Notes: generated by a model from the sequence alone, not told the origin. A stretch of 64,000 bases of DNA from Polaromonas sp. C04 (GCF_002002705.1 NZ_MUNS01000020.1:248001-312000); one strand, 5' to 3'; shown: positions 27,515 to 36,048, numbered from the stretch's first letter. Numbers and translations: made by a program.

Positions 27515-27945
27515 TGGCTGGCGCGAAGACGGACCCTTCCCCATAAGGTTCGGCGCCTCATCATGAGGTTGCGGCAGCAGCTACAGACTGAATGCTGTCG
27601 TTCAAAGCTTGCTGGCGGATGGCGGCGCGTAACCAAAGCGGGCGGTGAGATTTTCCCGCGCGGCAGACCGCTCTACTTTGACACTTGACGTTCGCCAGCC
27701 GTACCCGCTTGCGCCGGCGACTGATAGAACACGCTCGGTGGCGAGTGCCTGTTTCGACTCGTCTCTGTTGCTCTGATCCTCACCTCACGGTGGGCAGCCG
27801 TTAGCTGCTATGCTGTCTTGTGCAGTGCGGACGTTCCTCCAGCGCCTGGTTTCCCAGATTGCACCAGCAGCGGCCTGGCGTGCTTCACGGGGGCGACTAT
27901 CCCTGACCCACGCGCCCCGTTCACCCCTTTTTCAAGCCCAGCACC
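27515..27945. other. Intergenic region with a dispersed repeat
   Basis: About 430 nt without a gene. It contains copy 1 of the roughly 107-bp repeat (27596-27702) and a short CCTCAT-C-ATGAGG palindrome at 27556-27568. The promoter of the methyltransferase gene must lie in the last 200 nt but no clear boxes are seen. Confidence 0.5.
27596..27702. repeat. Dispersed intergenic repeat, copy 1
   Basis: This stretch matches 29836-29942 at most positions in the same orientation. Shared cores are GGTGAGATTTTCCCGCGCGG and CCGCTCTACTTTGACACTTG followed by ACGTTCGCC. Both copies contain complementary words (AACCAAAGCG... and ...CCGCTCTACTTTG) that could pair in RNA. No coding potential is seen. I believe similar elements occur in other Burkholderiales, from memory. 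Confidence 0.85.
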
Positions 27946-28554
27946 ATGACCACGCCCGCCACCACCCATTTCGACACTGCCGCCCGCGATTGGGACCAGC
28001 GCCCAACGTCGCTGCAACTGGCCGCCGTGCCCGAGCGCCTGCTGGCGCAGTTGCCTTTGCAGACCAGCGACCATGTGCTCGATTTCGGCGCGGGCACCGG
28101 GCTGCTGTCCACCGCCATTGCGCCCCAGGTGGCGCAGGTCACGGCGCTCGACATGTCGGGCGCCATGCTGCAGGTGCTCGATGAAAAGGGCTTTTCCAAC
28201 ATCACCACGCGCCAGAAAGACATCTTCGCGGGCCTGCCCGAGCAATACCACGCCATCGTGAGCTGTATGGCGATGCACCACGTTGCGGACACCGCCGCGC
28301 TCCTGCGCGCATTTGCCGCTGCGCTGCACAGCGGCGGGCGCATTGCCTTGGTCGACCTTTACGCGGAAGACGGCAGCTTTCACGGCGACAACGCCGCCAA
28401 GGGCGTGCAGCACTTCGGCTTTGCACCGGACAGCTTGCGTGCGCTGGCCGAGCAAGCAGGTTTTGTGGACATCGCGTTCAGCGAAATTCTTCGTCTGCAG
28501 CATAGCAATGGGCGGGCCTATCCGCTGTTCCTGATGACCGGGCGCAAGCCCTGA
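27946..28554 (+). CDS. Class I SAM-dependent methyltransferase
   Basis: A 202-aa cytosolic methyltransferase. The SAM-binding motif I is [15 protein letters not shown] near residue 43, motif II is [14 protein letters not shown], and the post-motifs [21 protein letters not shown] and [17 protein letters not shown] are typical of UbiE/type-11 folds. The C-terminus [21 protein letters not shown] also fits. The acceptor substrate is unknown. No good ribosome binding site precedes the ATG; an earlier start is not supported by homology. Confidence 0.88.
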   Translation: MTTPATTHFDTAARDWDQRPTSLQLAAVPERLLAQLPLQTSDHVLDFGAGTGLLSTAIAPQVAQVTALDMSGAMLQVLDEKGFSNITTRQKDIFAGLPEQYHAIVSCMAMHHVADTAALLRAFAAALHSGGRIALVDLYAEDGSFHGDNAAKGVQHFGFAPDSLRALAEQAGFVDIAFSEILRLQHSNGRAYPLFLMTGRKP

Positions 28555-28613
28555 TCGCCTCGGAACCGCAAGCGCCGCGGCAGGAATACCACCGATCCGG
28601 CATATCTATATGG

Positions 28614-28639
28614 CTGAACCGACAGAACATCTGGTTCAG
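28614..28639. promoter_or_regulatory. 7-bp inverted repeat upstream of cysK
   Basis: CTGAACC (28614-28620) and GGTTCAG (28633-28639) are exact complements separated by 12 nt, 43 nt before the cysK ATG. An A/T-rich word (CATATCTATATGG) lies just upstream and could hold a -10 element. The repeat could be an operator or a leader hairpin; no regulator is assigned. Confidence 0.45.
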
Positions 28640-28682
28640 AATAAACGCCACTGCTTTTCCACCCAATCTTTCAGGGGACGCC

Positions 28683-29600
28683 ATGAAAGTCGACAACATT
28701 CTGCAAACCATTGGCAACACGCCGCACGTGCGCATCAACCGCATCTTCGGGCCGCACGCGAAGGTCTGGATCAAGTCCGAGCGGAGCAACCCGGGCGGCT
28801 CCATCAAGGACCGCATCGCACTGGCCATGGTCGAAGCAGCAGAAAAATCAGGTGCGCTCAAGCCCGGTGGCACCATCATCGAGCCAACGTCGGGCAACAC
28901 CGGCATCGGCCTGGCGCTGGTGGCCGCCGTCAAGGGTTACAAAATCATCCTGGTGATGCCCGACAGCATGAGCATTGAGCGGCGCCGCCTGATGCTGGCC
29001 TACGGCGCCAGCTTTGACCTGACCCCCAAGGAAAAAGGCATGAAGGGCGCCATTGCCCGCGCCGAAGAACTGCAGGCGCAGACGCCCGGCGCCTGGATTC
29101 CGCAGCAGTTCGAGAACCCGGCCAACATCGATGTTCACGCCGAAACCACAGCGAAAGAAATCCTTGCCGACTTCCCCGATGGCCTTGATGTGCTCATCAC
29201 CGGCGTCGGCACCGGCGGTCACATTACCGGCTGCGCACGCGTGCTCAAGGCGAAATTCCCGAATCTCAAGGTGTTTGCTGTCGAACCCGCCGGCTCGGCT
29301 GTGATTTCAGGCGGCCCACCCGGCCCGCACGCCATTCAGGGGCTGGGCGCCGGATTCATTCCGAAGAACCTCGACACCAGCGTGCTCGATGGCGCCATCG
29401 TGGTGCAAGCCGAAGACGCCCGTGAATATGCCCGCCGCAGCGCCCGCGAGGAAGGCATCCTGGTAGGCATTTCGTCGGGAGCCACGCTGGCGGCGATTGC
29501 CCAAAAGCTGCCCGAACTGCCCGCCGGCAGCCGCATCATCGGCTTCAACTACGACACCGGCGAGCGCTATCTGTCGGTGGACGGCTTCCTGCCCGCCTGA
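28683..29600 (+). CDS. cysK: Cysteine synthase A (O-acetylserine sulfhydrylase)
   Basis: A 305-aa PLP enzyme that makes cysteine from O-acetylserine and sulfide. The PLP lysine is K42 in [18 protein letters not shown] (68-74) is the acetylserine-binding loop; [10 protein letters not shown] holds the phosphate; the C-terminus [11 protein letters not shown] carries the pyridine-ring serine. Length is normal. AGGGGA stands 5 nt before the ATG. It has no operon partner; an inverted repeat lies upstream. Confidence 0.95.
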   Translation: MKVDNILQTIGNTPHVRINRIFGPHAKVWIKSERSNPGGSIKDRIALAMVEAAEKSGALKPGGTIIEPTSGNTGIGLALVAAVKGYKIILVMPDSMSIERRRLMLAYGASFDLTPKEKGMKGAIARAEELQAQTPGAWIPQQFENPANIDVHAETTAKEILADFPDGLDVLITGVGTGGHITGCARVLKAKFPNLKVFAVEPAGSAVISGGPPGPHAIQGLGAGFIPKNLDTSVLDGAIVVQAEDAREYARRSAREEGILVGISSGATLAAIAQKLPELPAGSRIIGFNYDTGERYLSVDGFLPA

Positions 29601-29959
29601 ACCAGACAGTGCCCGTGAGCGGGGTGGGAGCCGCACTTTTAAGGATGCCGACGCAGAATTTCTGGGCGTCTGCGAAGAGTTTGCGAGCAAAGGGCTTGCA
29701 TCTGCCACCGAAAAAGCCTTGACGGTAGCGACCAACCGGTAACGCTGCAACGCGGGTGCTCCACCCGACCCAAAGCCGACGCGGAATTTGAACGGCAGCA
29801 ATCGGCGAAGGTGATTGGCTCCAGCAGACTGACTGCTGTCGGTCAAAGCTCTATGCCGAATGACGGCGCGCAACCAAAGCGGTCGGTGAGATTTTCCCGC
29901 GCGGCGAACCGCTCTACTTTGACACTTGACGTTCGCCGGCCGTTGAGCGGATGGCAGCC
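29601..29959. other. Intergenic region with repeat copy 2
   Basis: From the cysK stop to the Cfa pseudogene. The first 230 nt show nothing recognisable. Repeat copy 2 occupies 29836-29942 and directly abuts the point where Cfa homology ends. Confidence 0.5.
29836..29942. repeat. Dispersed intergenic repeat, copy 2
   Basis: Second copy of the element at 27596-27702, same orientation, with a few substitutions and small length differences. It begins CTGTCGGTCAAAGCTCTATG and ends ACGTTCGCCGGCCG. Its right edge lies within about 20 nt of the truncation point of the cfa-like pseudogene, suggesting involvement in the rearrangement or insertion there. Confidence 0.85.
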
Positions 29960-30375
29960 ACTGGCCTTCCAGGCTGTGGCCGAGAACACGCGCGTTGCCA
30001 GTCATATGCGCAGGCGCCATGCATCCAGCAACATGGCCAGTTTGTCGCGCCAGGGCAGGGCCAGTCCCTCGAAGTGCCCCTTCAGGGCGAGTGCGCTTTA
30101 AAGATCGCCTTCGACACCGATCTGGCCGCGCAAATAGGCGTCTGCCAGCAACAAGGGGCCCCGTGCGGTGACGAGGCTGCGCAGCAGCATCGGTTCCCGC
30201 AGCACGAGCGTAATTGCGGCGGCCCCTGACCGACGCCGTGGGAACTGTCGTTTCACAGGCGCAGATGGGCACCGCCAGCGAAACCTTGCAGCAGGCGCTT
30301 CAGGATGCGCAGGACGGCATCGGCATGCGCGCTCGCCGTAGGCACTGATGGCTCCGGCACGGCGGCCATGCTCAT
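29960..30375 (-). pseudogene. Cyclopropane-fatty-acyl-phospholipid synthase-like gene, decayed 5' part
   Basis: The minus strand from the ATG at 30375 reads MSMAAVPEPSVPTASAHADA, then VLRILKRLLQGFAGGAHLRL and a TGA where the family has Trp (AHLRLW). After a frameshift, an adjacent frame continues TLVLREPMLLRSLVTARGPL, LLADAYLRGQIGVEGDL, a second stop, then ALALKGHFEGLALPWRDKLA and MLLDAWRLRI, stop. This is the N-terminal region of Cfa-type SAM methyltransferases; the SAM-binding domain is missing. The ATG overlaps the stop of the DJ-1 gene (ATGA), so it was once the next gene of that operon. It ends at repeat copy 2. Confidence 0.75.
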
Positions 30376-31109
30376 TTGGTGGCCTGGCGAGCGCGAAGAT
30401 GGGTCAGCAGCGCCTGGGCAGCAGGCGCGGAGGAGGCCGGGTTCTGACCGGTGATCAGCAGCCCGTCGACCACGACATGCGGTTGCCAGTCGGCTGCCTT
30501 CGTGAAATGGCCGCCACGCTCTGTGAGCATGTCTTCCACCAGGAACGGCACGACTCGGGTCAGTCCGGCGGCTTCCTCCTCGGTGTTGGTGAAGCCGGTG
30601 ACGTTCTTGCCCTTGACCAGCGCCTGACCGCCGAGCCCCCGGGCATGTCCAAGCACGCCTGGCGCGTGGCAGACGGCCGCCACCGGCTTGCCTGCGGCGA
30701 TCATCGCGTCGATCAGGGCGATCGACGCGGCGTCTTGCGCCAGGTCCCAAAGGGGTCCGTGGCCGCCGGGGTAGAACACTGCGTCGAAGCCGGTCGCGCG
30801 CAGCGTCGACAGCTTGACCGTATGGGCCAGCGCGAACTGCGCGGCGGCATCGGCCTTGAAGCGGCGAGTGGCCTCGGTCTGCGAGCTATCCTCGTCGCTC
30901 TTCGGGTCCAAGGGTGGCTGCCCGCCCAGCGGCGAGGCCAGGGTCAGCGTGGCGCCAGCATCCTGGAAGGCGTAGTAGGGTGCGGCGAACTCCTCCAGCC
31001 AGAAGCCGGTCTTGCGGCCGGTGTCGCCGAGCTGGCCGTGCGAGGTGAGAACCATCAGGATGTGCGTGTGGTGTTCCAGGGGACTGCGGTGGGTGGTGGT
31101 TTGTGGCAT
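30372..31109 (-). CDS. DJ-1/PfpI (HchA-like) type 1 glutamine amidotransferase domain protein
   Basis: A 245-aa protein of the DJ-1/PfpI superfamily. Key features are HILMVLTSHGQLGDTGRKTG at the start, FWLEEFAAPYYAFQDAGATL, FDAVFYPGGHGPLWDLAQD, and the nucleophile elbow AAVCHAPGVLGHA with the reactive Cys. Members include glyoxalase III/protein deglycase-type enzymes and stress chaperones; the exact activity here is inferred. AGGAG precedes the ATG. It follows the oleate hydratase relic on the same strand and overlaps the Cfa pseudogene start by 4 nt, so it is the only intact member of a decayed operon. Confidence 0.9.
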   Translation of the reverse strand: MPQTTTHRSPLEHHTHILMVLTSHGQLGDTGRKTGFWLEEFAAPYYAFQDAGATLTLASPLGGQPPLDPKSDEDSSQTEATRRFKADAAAQFALAHTVKLSTLRATGFDAVFYPGGHGPLWDLAQDAASIALIDAMIAAGKPVAAVCHAPGVLGHARGLGGQALVKGKNVTGFTNTEEEAAGLTRVVPFLVEDMLTERGGHFTKAADWQPHVVVDGLLITGQNPASSAPAAQALLTHLRARQATK

Positions 31110-31141
31110 GGGGCTGCTCCTTTGTCGGTTGGTGACGCGTG

Positions 31142-31501
31142 CTACTTCAGTGCTCTGACCAGCGCGTCGAACTTCGCATGAAGCGACTTGTCGTGCGGGG
31201 TCACGGATGGAATCGGCTTCGTGATGCCAAGCAGCTGGTACACCGCCATCTGCGCTGCCCGCACCGAGAACTCCACCGTGAAGATGGTGTCCTGTGGGAT
31301 CTCGACGAACTGGCTGATGAAGGCGAAGTTCTTCGTGTCGGACGGCACCGGCACCGGCACCGGCACCGGCACCGGCAGCGGGCGGTCGCCGGGCGCGCGC
31401 GGCATGAACATGCTGGTGATGTAGGGCATGCGGCAGGGGATGCAGTCGGCCAATGGCCCAATGCCCCCACCGGCGAAGTAGGCCTTGCGCGTCGAACTCA
31501 T
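31142..31501 (-). pseudogene. Oleate hydratase with a large internal deletion
   Basis: A 119-codon frame from ATG 31501 joins both ends of a roughly 550-650 aa oleate hydratase. Residues 1-17 (STRKAYFAGGGIGPLA) are the N-terminal FAD-binding start. Residues from about 22 are the C-terminus: MPYITSMFMPRAPGDRP, then SDTKNFAFISQFVEIPQDTI and FTVEFSVRAAQMAVYQLLGI. The middle, including the catalytic region, is missing but the frame is kept. Between RP and SD sits a VP dipeptide run encoded by a hexanucleotide repeat. It cannot hydrate fatty acids. It is upstream of the DJ-1 gene by 32 nt on the same strand. Confidence 0.8.
31344..31377. repeat. Hexanucleotide tandem repeat (GGCACC)5 plus partial
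   Basis: Five exact copies of GGCACC followed by GGCA, inside the oleate hydratase relic, encoding alternating Val-Pro on the minus strand. Because the unit is six bases, copy changes would lengthen the protein without shifting frame. Confidence 0.9.
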
Positions 31502-31867
31502 GCTGTCTGCATCCTTGTGAGCGCTATTGTGATTCGGCTTGTTGAATAGCACACCCATCCCACAATGCGAACGGGAAGCAGTGGACTACAGCTTCAAGCT
31601 TAGGCGAAGATCACCTCGTGGTCTGTGCGGTAGACAACATTCTGGTTCGGAGAGCGTTGGCAAGGGCGGCCATGTGCGCGAGCGCGCCAAGCGCGTTGGC
31701 GCTGACATAGTACGTTGTCAACGACGTATTGTGACTGGGTCCAGCCGGTCAAGTTTGGCGGCCCAGTGACCGCTGCCGGCGAGACCGGTCGCTCATCGTT
31801 TCCCGAGTCGAAAGTTTGCAGCGCCTTCGAACCCACCGGGTGGTCACCGGGACGCATCCAGCTTGCT
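31502..31867. other. Stretch without a recognised gene
   Basis: About 365 nt between the oleate hydratase relic and the LysR gene. Several short minus-strand frames exist (one ends NQNVVYRTDHEVIFA) but none has a family I recognise. It may hold further gene debris. Confidence 0.3.
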
Positions 31868-32764
31868 CTAGAGCGCCGGGGCGTCCTGCAACAGCCGCTG
31901 CACCAGTGTGCGCACGGCCGACAGCGCCGGCGCCTGGGTCCGACGGGCCAGTGTGACGATGCCAAAGCGCGCGGTGGCGTTGAGCGGCGGAACGGTCTTC
32001 AGTTCGACCAGTTCGGGCGCAGCAGCACGAATGGCCAGCAGCACGGCATCGCTGCGGCGGGCGACTTCCACCAGGCTCGTCAACTCCTCGCATTGCAGCG
32101 TGACGCACTGGTCTGGGTGCGCCTGCGCGCCGTAGTGCTCAATCAGCACTTTTGCAACTTCGTCAGAAAGCGGCGTCGATGCGATGGGGTACCGGGCGAT
32201 CGCCTCGAATGTAACGCCTGACCGCAACCGCGCAAGCGGATGGCCGCGCCGCACCATGAAGGTCCCACGCATCTCCTGCACGGAGTCAACGCGCAAATCA
32301 GGCGCAGCACGCAACGAGCGCACATCCACCACCATTGCGTCCAGTGAGCGCGCGCGCAGCGCCTGCGCCAGCAGCTCCGTGCCAGCTCTGGAAATCTCGA
32401 CATGCAGTCTGGGCCGCTCCTGGGCTATGTGCAGCAGCAGCGGCGTCATCAGCATGGCTCCGGGGCCGGACCCCAGTCCAATGCGCAACGTGCCCGACAA
32501 ACCGTCTTCCAGGCGCGCAGCGCCAGCACGTAACTCGTCGGCGTCCAGCACGAGATGGCGTGCTCGATCGAGCGTCATCTGCCCAACGGGCGTCAGCTCG
32601 ATGCGCCGCCCGATGCGGTCGAACAAGGGGGTCTGCAGTTCGTCCTCGAGCGCCCGAATGCTGCGGCTGAGTGCAGGCTGCGTCAGGAACACTGCCTGCG
32701 CCGCCCTGCTGAACGAGCCTGTTTCGGCCAGAGTGATCAAGTGCCGGAGTTGAACCAGAGTCAT
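31868..32764 (-). CDS. LysR-family transcriptional regulator
   Basis: A 298-aa regulator. The N-terminal winged helix (residues 1-60) shows LRHLITLAETGSFSRAAQAV, FLTQPALSRSIRALEDELQT and PLFDRIGRRIELTPVG, a typical LysR HTH. The remainder is a periplasmic-binding-like effector domain (GTLRIGLGSGPGAMLMTPLL). It is divergent from an MHS-family transporter gene, with a palindrome (32777-32794) between them, and most likely controls that gene in response to the transported organic acid and represses itself. AGGAA lies about 10 nt before the ATG. Confidence 0.92.
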   Translation of the reverse strand: MTLVQLRHLITLAETGSFSRAAQAVFLTQPALSRSIRALEDELQTPLFDRIGRRIELTPVGQMTLDRARHLVLDADELRAGAARLEDGLSGTLRIGLGSGPGAMLMTPLLLHIAQERPRLHVEISRAGTELLAQALRARSLDAMVVDVRSLRAAPDLRVDSVQEMRGTFMVRRGHPLARLRSGVTFEAIARYPIASTPLSDEVAKVLIEHYGAQAHPDQCVTLQCEELTSLVEVARRSDAVLLAIRAAAPELVELKTVPPLNATARFGIVTLARRTQAPALSAVRTLVQRLLQDAPAL

Positions 32765-32776
32765 GGAGGTTCCTAT

Positions 32777-32822
32777 TTCAATGTATGCATTGAAATCATG
32801 CTAACGCATAAACGAATGCATT
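32777..32822. promoter_or_regulatory. Candidate LysR operator between the divergent LysR and MHS genes
   Basis: TTCAATG (32777-32783) and CATTGAA (32788-32794) form a palindrome around TATG, which also meets the T-N11-A rule for LysR sites. A second related word, AATGCATT, sits at 32815-32822, about three helical turns away, repeating the ATGCATTG core. Position beside the regulator ATG and upstream of the transporter fits autorepression and activation. Confidence 0.6.
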
Positions 32823-32945
32823 GGACGTCTCAATTGACTGTCCCGAGAATCGCCACTGAATAGCCTTTGGCGCGGCTCGTTGGGCGCTCGCCAGTCGACC
32901 GGTCCTTGTCCACCACTGTTCCCATCCATAAAGCGAGACTCACCT

Positions 32946-34262
32946 ATGAATTCCGAAGCCCTTGTTGCCGGTGGCCCTGCCGCCATGGCGCCCGGCCGCC
33001 CCGTCGCGACTGCGCGCATACCCACCAGCGTCATCGTCGCCACGGTGGCCGGCAATGCCCTGGAGTTCTACGACTTTGTGGCCTACGCGTTCTTTGCCGT
33101 GTACATCGGCAAGACCTTCTTTCCGGCATCGACGCCATTGGGCAGCCTGCTGCTGTCGCTGGCGGTGTTCGGTGTCGGTTTTGTCGCGCGGCCCATCGGG
33201 GGCATCGTGATCGGCGCTTTCGCCGACCGCGCCGGTCGGCGGGCAGCGCTGTTGCTGACCATTGCCTTGATCACCATCGGCACGCTGGGTCTGGCGCTGA
33301 CGCCTTCATTTGCCAGCATCGGCCTGGCCGCGCCCATCATCGTCGTCATCTGCCGCCTGATTCAGGGACTCGCCCTGGGTGGCGAAATTGGTCCGTCGGC
33401 CGCGTTTTTGATTGAAGCGGCACCGGCAGACAAGCGCGGCATCTACGGCAGCTGGATATTGGCCTCGCAAGGCATCGGAATCCTGATCGCGGGCTTTCTG
33501 GGCCTGGGTCTCTCCGCCACCTTGTCCTCCGCCGAGATGCTCGCGTGGGGTTGGCGCGTGCCATTTGTCGTCGGCATCTTGCTGCTGCCGGTTGCACTGT
33601 ACCTGCGCCGCAACATGCCCGAGACACTGCACACCGAGGCGGTGGAGCAGGCGGACACTGGCATGGCCGGGTTGGCCCGCCATCGCGGCATCATCGTGCT
33701 GGCGGTGCTGATCGTTATTGGCGGCACGGTCTCGACCTATCTGGGCAACTACATGACCACCTACGCGATTGCGACGCTCAAGATGGCGCCAGTCAACGCC
33801 ATGGGTGCGACCGTGATCGTGGGCCTGAGCACCCTGGTCTTCGCTGTGATGGGGGGCTGGATGTGCGACCGCTACGGCCGCCGCCCCGTCATGCTCTGGC
33901 CGCGCGTGGCCGCAGCGGTGTTGACAGTGCCTTGTTTCCTGCTCCTGGTTGCGCATCCGACGCCTTCGACCCTGTTTTTGGTGTCGGGCTTTCTTGCCGC
34001 GCTCACTGCCATCAGCGGCGCCGCGTCCCTGGTAGCGATCCCGGAGCTGCTGCCGCGCGGCATCCGCGCCACCGGCATGGCGATCGCCTATGCGGTGGGC
34101 GTCGCGCTGTTCGGTGGTACCACACAGTTCATCATCACCTGGCTCATTGGCGCCACGCACAACCCGGTTTCTCCGGCGTGGTATGTCGCGGGCGCCAGTG
34201 TCATCACGGCGCTGGCGATGCTGGCTTTGCCTGAAACCAAAGGTCGCGCCCTGCAAAACTGA
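32946..34262 (+). CDS. MFS transporter, metabolite:H+ symporter (MHS) family
   Basis: A 438-aa inner-membrane transporter with 12 predicted helices. Helix 1 NALEFYDFVAYAFFAVYIGK and the loop GAFADRAGRRAALLLTIALI with the D-R-x-GRR motif identify the MHS family (citrate, proline, ketoglutarate and similar proton symporters). QGLALGGEIGPSAAFLIEAAP and the second-half GGWMCDRYGRRPVML also fit. The ATG at 32946 is used because homology begins just after it. Substrate is unknown, probably a carboxylic acid. The adjacent LysR gene is the likely regulator. Confidence 0.9.
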   Translation: MNSEALVAGGPAAMAPGRPVATARIPTSVIVATVAGNALEFYDFVAYAFFAVYIGKTFFPASTPLGSLLLSLAVFGVGFVARPIGGIVIGAFADRAGRRAALLLTIALITIGTLGLALTPSFASIGLAAPIIVVICRLIQGLALGGEIGPSAAFLIEAAPADKRGIYGSWILASQGIGILIAGFLGLGLSATLSSAEMLAWGWRVPFVVGILLLPVALYLRRNMPETLHTEAVEQADTGMAGLARHRGIIVLAVLIVIGGTVSTYLGNYMTTYAIATLKMAPVNAMGATVIVGLSTLVFAVMGGWMCDRYGRRPVMLWPRVAAAVLTVPCFLLLVAHPTPSTLFLVSGFLAALTAISGAASLVAIPELLPRGIRATGMAIAYAVGVALFGGTTQFIITWLIGATHNPVSPAWYVAGASVITALAMLALPETKGRALQN

Positions 34263-34521
34263 AAGAGTTCCGTATCGCAGGAGAGTGCCGGAGCCGTCCG
34301 GCCACCGAAGGCGCAAACTCCCGTGAACGCGCAGGTAGCCAATGACCGGGGCGGGGCATACAACACGAGTCCGTCCAAATCACGTTCCAGGAATGGGAAG
34401 CACTTCCATGACCTCCACAGGCTCTCCAGGAAATATGGCAAAGCTCGGATGGGGTCTGAATGACCGCAATGTGCCAGAGACCGTGCATGCAGGGGGCCTG
34501 CCATGAAAGTCCGTTCCCGCT

Positions 34522-34547
34522 GGCGGATTCAACCGGTCGATGCAACA
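34522..34547. repeat. IS30 element inverted repeat, left
   Basis: 26 bp, identical to the reverse complement of 35726-35751. The transposase stop codon lies inside it. Confidence 0.9.
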
Positions 34548-35689
34548 GATTCGCTGAACATCTCAGCGGGCGTGTGGAAGCCGAGCGTCTTACGCGGCCT
34601 CTCGTTCAATTGTCGCGCGATCGCATTGAGCTGAGCCTGTGAGTAACCCGAGATATCGATGCCCTTCGGCATGTACTGCCTGAGCAGCCCGTTCGTGTTC
34701 TCGTTGCTTCCGCGTTGCCAGGGGCTCCGTGGGTCGCAGAAGTAAACCTGGATGTCAGTGGCCATCGTGAATTGCTTGTGCCCATGCATCTCCGTGCCTC
34801 TGTCCCAGGTCAGTGACTTGTAGAGCTCCTGCGGCAGCTTGCGAGCATTCTTGATGAGCGCGTTCACGACCGTCTGCGTGTCTTTGCCTTCCAGCTTCAC
34901 CAACATCACGTATCGCGTTTGGCGCTCAACGAGCGTCGCAATTTGGCTATTGGCGCTGCCGCAGACCAAGTCTCCTTCCCAGTGCCCAGGCACTGCCCGA
35001 TCCTCGACAGAGGCGGGGCGCTCACTGATCGAAACGGCATCGACGATCTGCCCATGGATCGCCGTCTTCTGCGTGTGATGACGGGAGCGACGCATGCCGC
35101 GTGTACGTCTCAGGTGCTCCAGCAGCTCCTTCTTCAAGGCGCCACGCGCTTGGATGAACAGGCTACGGTAGATAGTCTCGTGTGACACGTGAAAGGTCTC
35201 GTCGCACGGATAAGTATGCTTGAGCCACCCAGCGATTTGCTCCGGCGACCACAGCGTGCGCAGCTTGTCGGTCACGACGCGCGCCAAGGCACGGTTTTCA
35301 CCCAGTTTGCAGAGCTTGGGACGATGTGCCCGATCCCAAGCTCCGCTGTCGGCCTGGTTCGCTCGATAGCCAGCTCGCCCGCCATTGCGCTCGATCTCGC
35401 GGCTAACCGTAGAGGGCGCTCGTCCGATTCGCGCCGCGATCGCACGGGTCGAGTGACCGATCACCAGAGAGCGAGAGATTTCCTCTCGCTCAGCAAGCGT
35501 CAGCGCCAGCCTCGAGCGATGCCGTTCGGGCGGGCGAATCCCGCCCGTCTGAGCCAGGATGCCTCGTACAGACCCGTGCGATCGATCAAACAGGCGAGCG
35601 ATCTGATGAAGCGTCCAGCCAGCTTTCCAGCGCTCCCACATCAATGCCTTCTGGCTGTCCGTGTAGTAGGTTCGTTTCCGGTATTTCAT
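34529..35689 (-). CDS. IS30-family transposase
   Basis: A 386-aa transposase starting at MKYRKRTYYT. The N-terminus has two HTH regions (GWTLHQIARLFDRSHGSVRG; HSTRAIAARIGRAPSTVSRE). The DDE core is complete: D240 in GHWEGDLV, D296 in LTWDRGTEM, and E330 in WQRGSNENTNGLL, giving the 33-residue D-to-E spacing of IS30. No frameshift or stop is seen, so the element may be active. An in-frame extension upstream of 35689 crosses the IS end and is not part of the protein. Confidence 0.95.
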   Translation of the reverse strand: MKYRKRTYYTDSQKALMWERWKAGWTLHQIARLFDRSHGSVRGILAQTGGIRPPERHRSRLALTLAEREEISRSLVIGHSTRAIAARIGRAPSTVSREIERNGGRAGYRANQADSGAWDRAHRPKLCKLGENRALARVVTDKLRTLWSPEQIAGWLKHTYPCDETFHVSHETIYRSLFIQARGALKKELLEHLRRTRGMRRSRHHTQKTAIHGQIVDAVSISERPASVEDRAVPGHWEGDLVCGSANSQIATLVERQTRYVMLVKLEGKDTQTVVNALIKNARKLPQELYKSLTWDRGTEMHGHKQFTMATDIQVYFCDPRSPWQRGSNENTNGLLRQYMPKGIDISGYSQAQLNAIARQLNERPRKTLGFHTPAEMFSESVASTG

Positions 35690-35725
35690 CTGCAACACTC
35701 CTTCCGCTTGGGGCGGGTCATAGTG

Positions 35726-35751
35726 TGTTGCATCGACCGGTTGAATCCGCC
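35726..35751. repeat. IS30 element inverted repeat, right
   Basis: 26 bp, the exact reverse complement of 34522-34547, 37 bp upstream of the transposase start. Confidence 0.9.
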
Positions 35752-35952
35752 CTGCGTTGCCGTCATTCGGAGGTCGAGTCATGAGTGCCTGCTCCGGGGC
35801 GCGTTGGAGTCGATGGTAGTTGGCAGGTTTGAAGCACTCCCACCTGGCAGATTCCGTTTCTCTGAGCAGACGGCTGCGAGCCACCGCATTGTGATCACCT
35901 ACGGAAATTTAAGAGAATAGTGGCTCTATCCCATATGCAGTATCGGTAGTTA

Positions 35953-35969
35953 GCTATGAATTAAATAGC
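35953..35969. repeat. GCTAT...ATAGC palindromic repeat, copy 1
   Basis: GCTATGAATTAAATAGC. It differs from the copy at 43536-43552 by a single base. It lies in the gap between the IS30 element and the metallo-hydrolase gene. Elements of this form are, from memory, frequent in Comamonadaceae intergenic DNA. Confidence 0.7.
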
Positions 35970-36048
35970 ATCCATCATCCTTAAATGCCTGCGCTCGCCG
36001 CGCCGCGCTGGTAGAGTGGAACGCTCTGCATTGCCACGCGAGGTGCGC

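Larger units (their letters stand above)
34522..35751 (-). mobile_element. IS30-family insertion sequence, apparently complete
   Basis: The element is bounded by perfect 26-bp inverted repeats: 34522-34547 begins GGCGGATTCAACCGGTCGAT and 35726-35751 is its exact reverse complement. One transposase gene fills the interior. The dinucleotide CT precedes the left end (34520-34521) and follows the right end (35752-35753), which could be a 2-bp target duplication as seen for IS30 elements. Total length about 1230 bp. The flanks (34263-34521 and 35752-36048) have no recognised gene. Confidence 0.9.

Noticed and set aside
31344-31377. Phase-variable switch by the GGCACC array
   Set aside because: The unit length is a multiple of three and the gene is already non-functional, so copy change would not switch expression.
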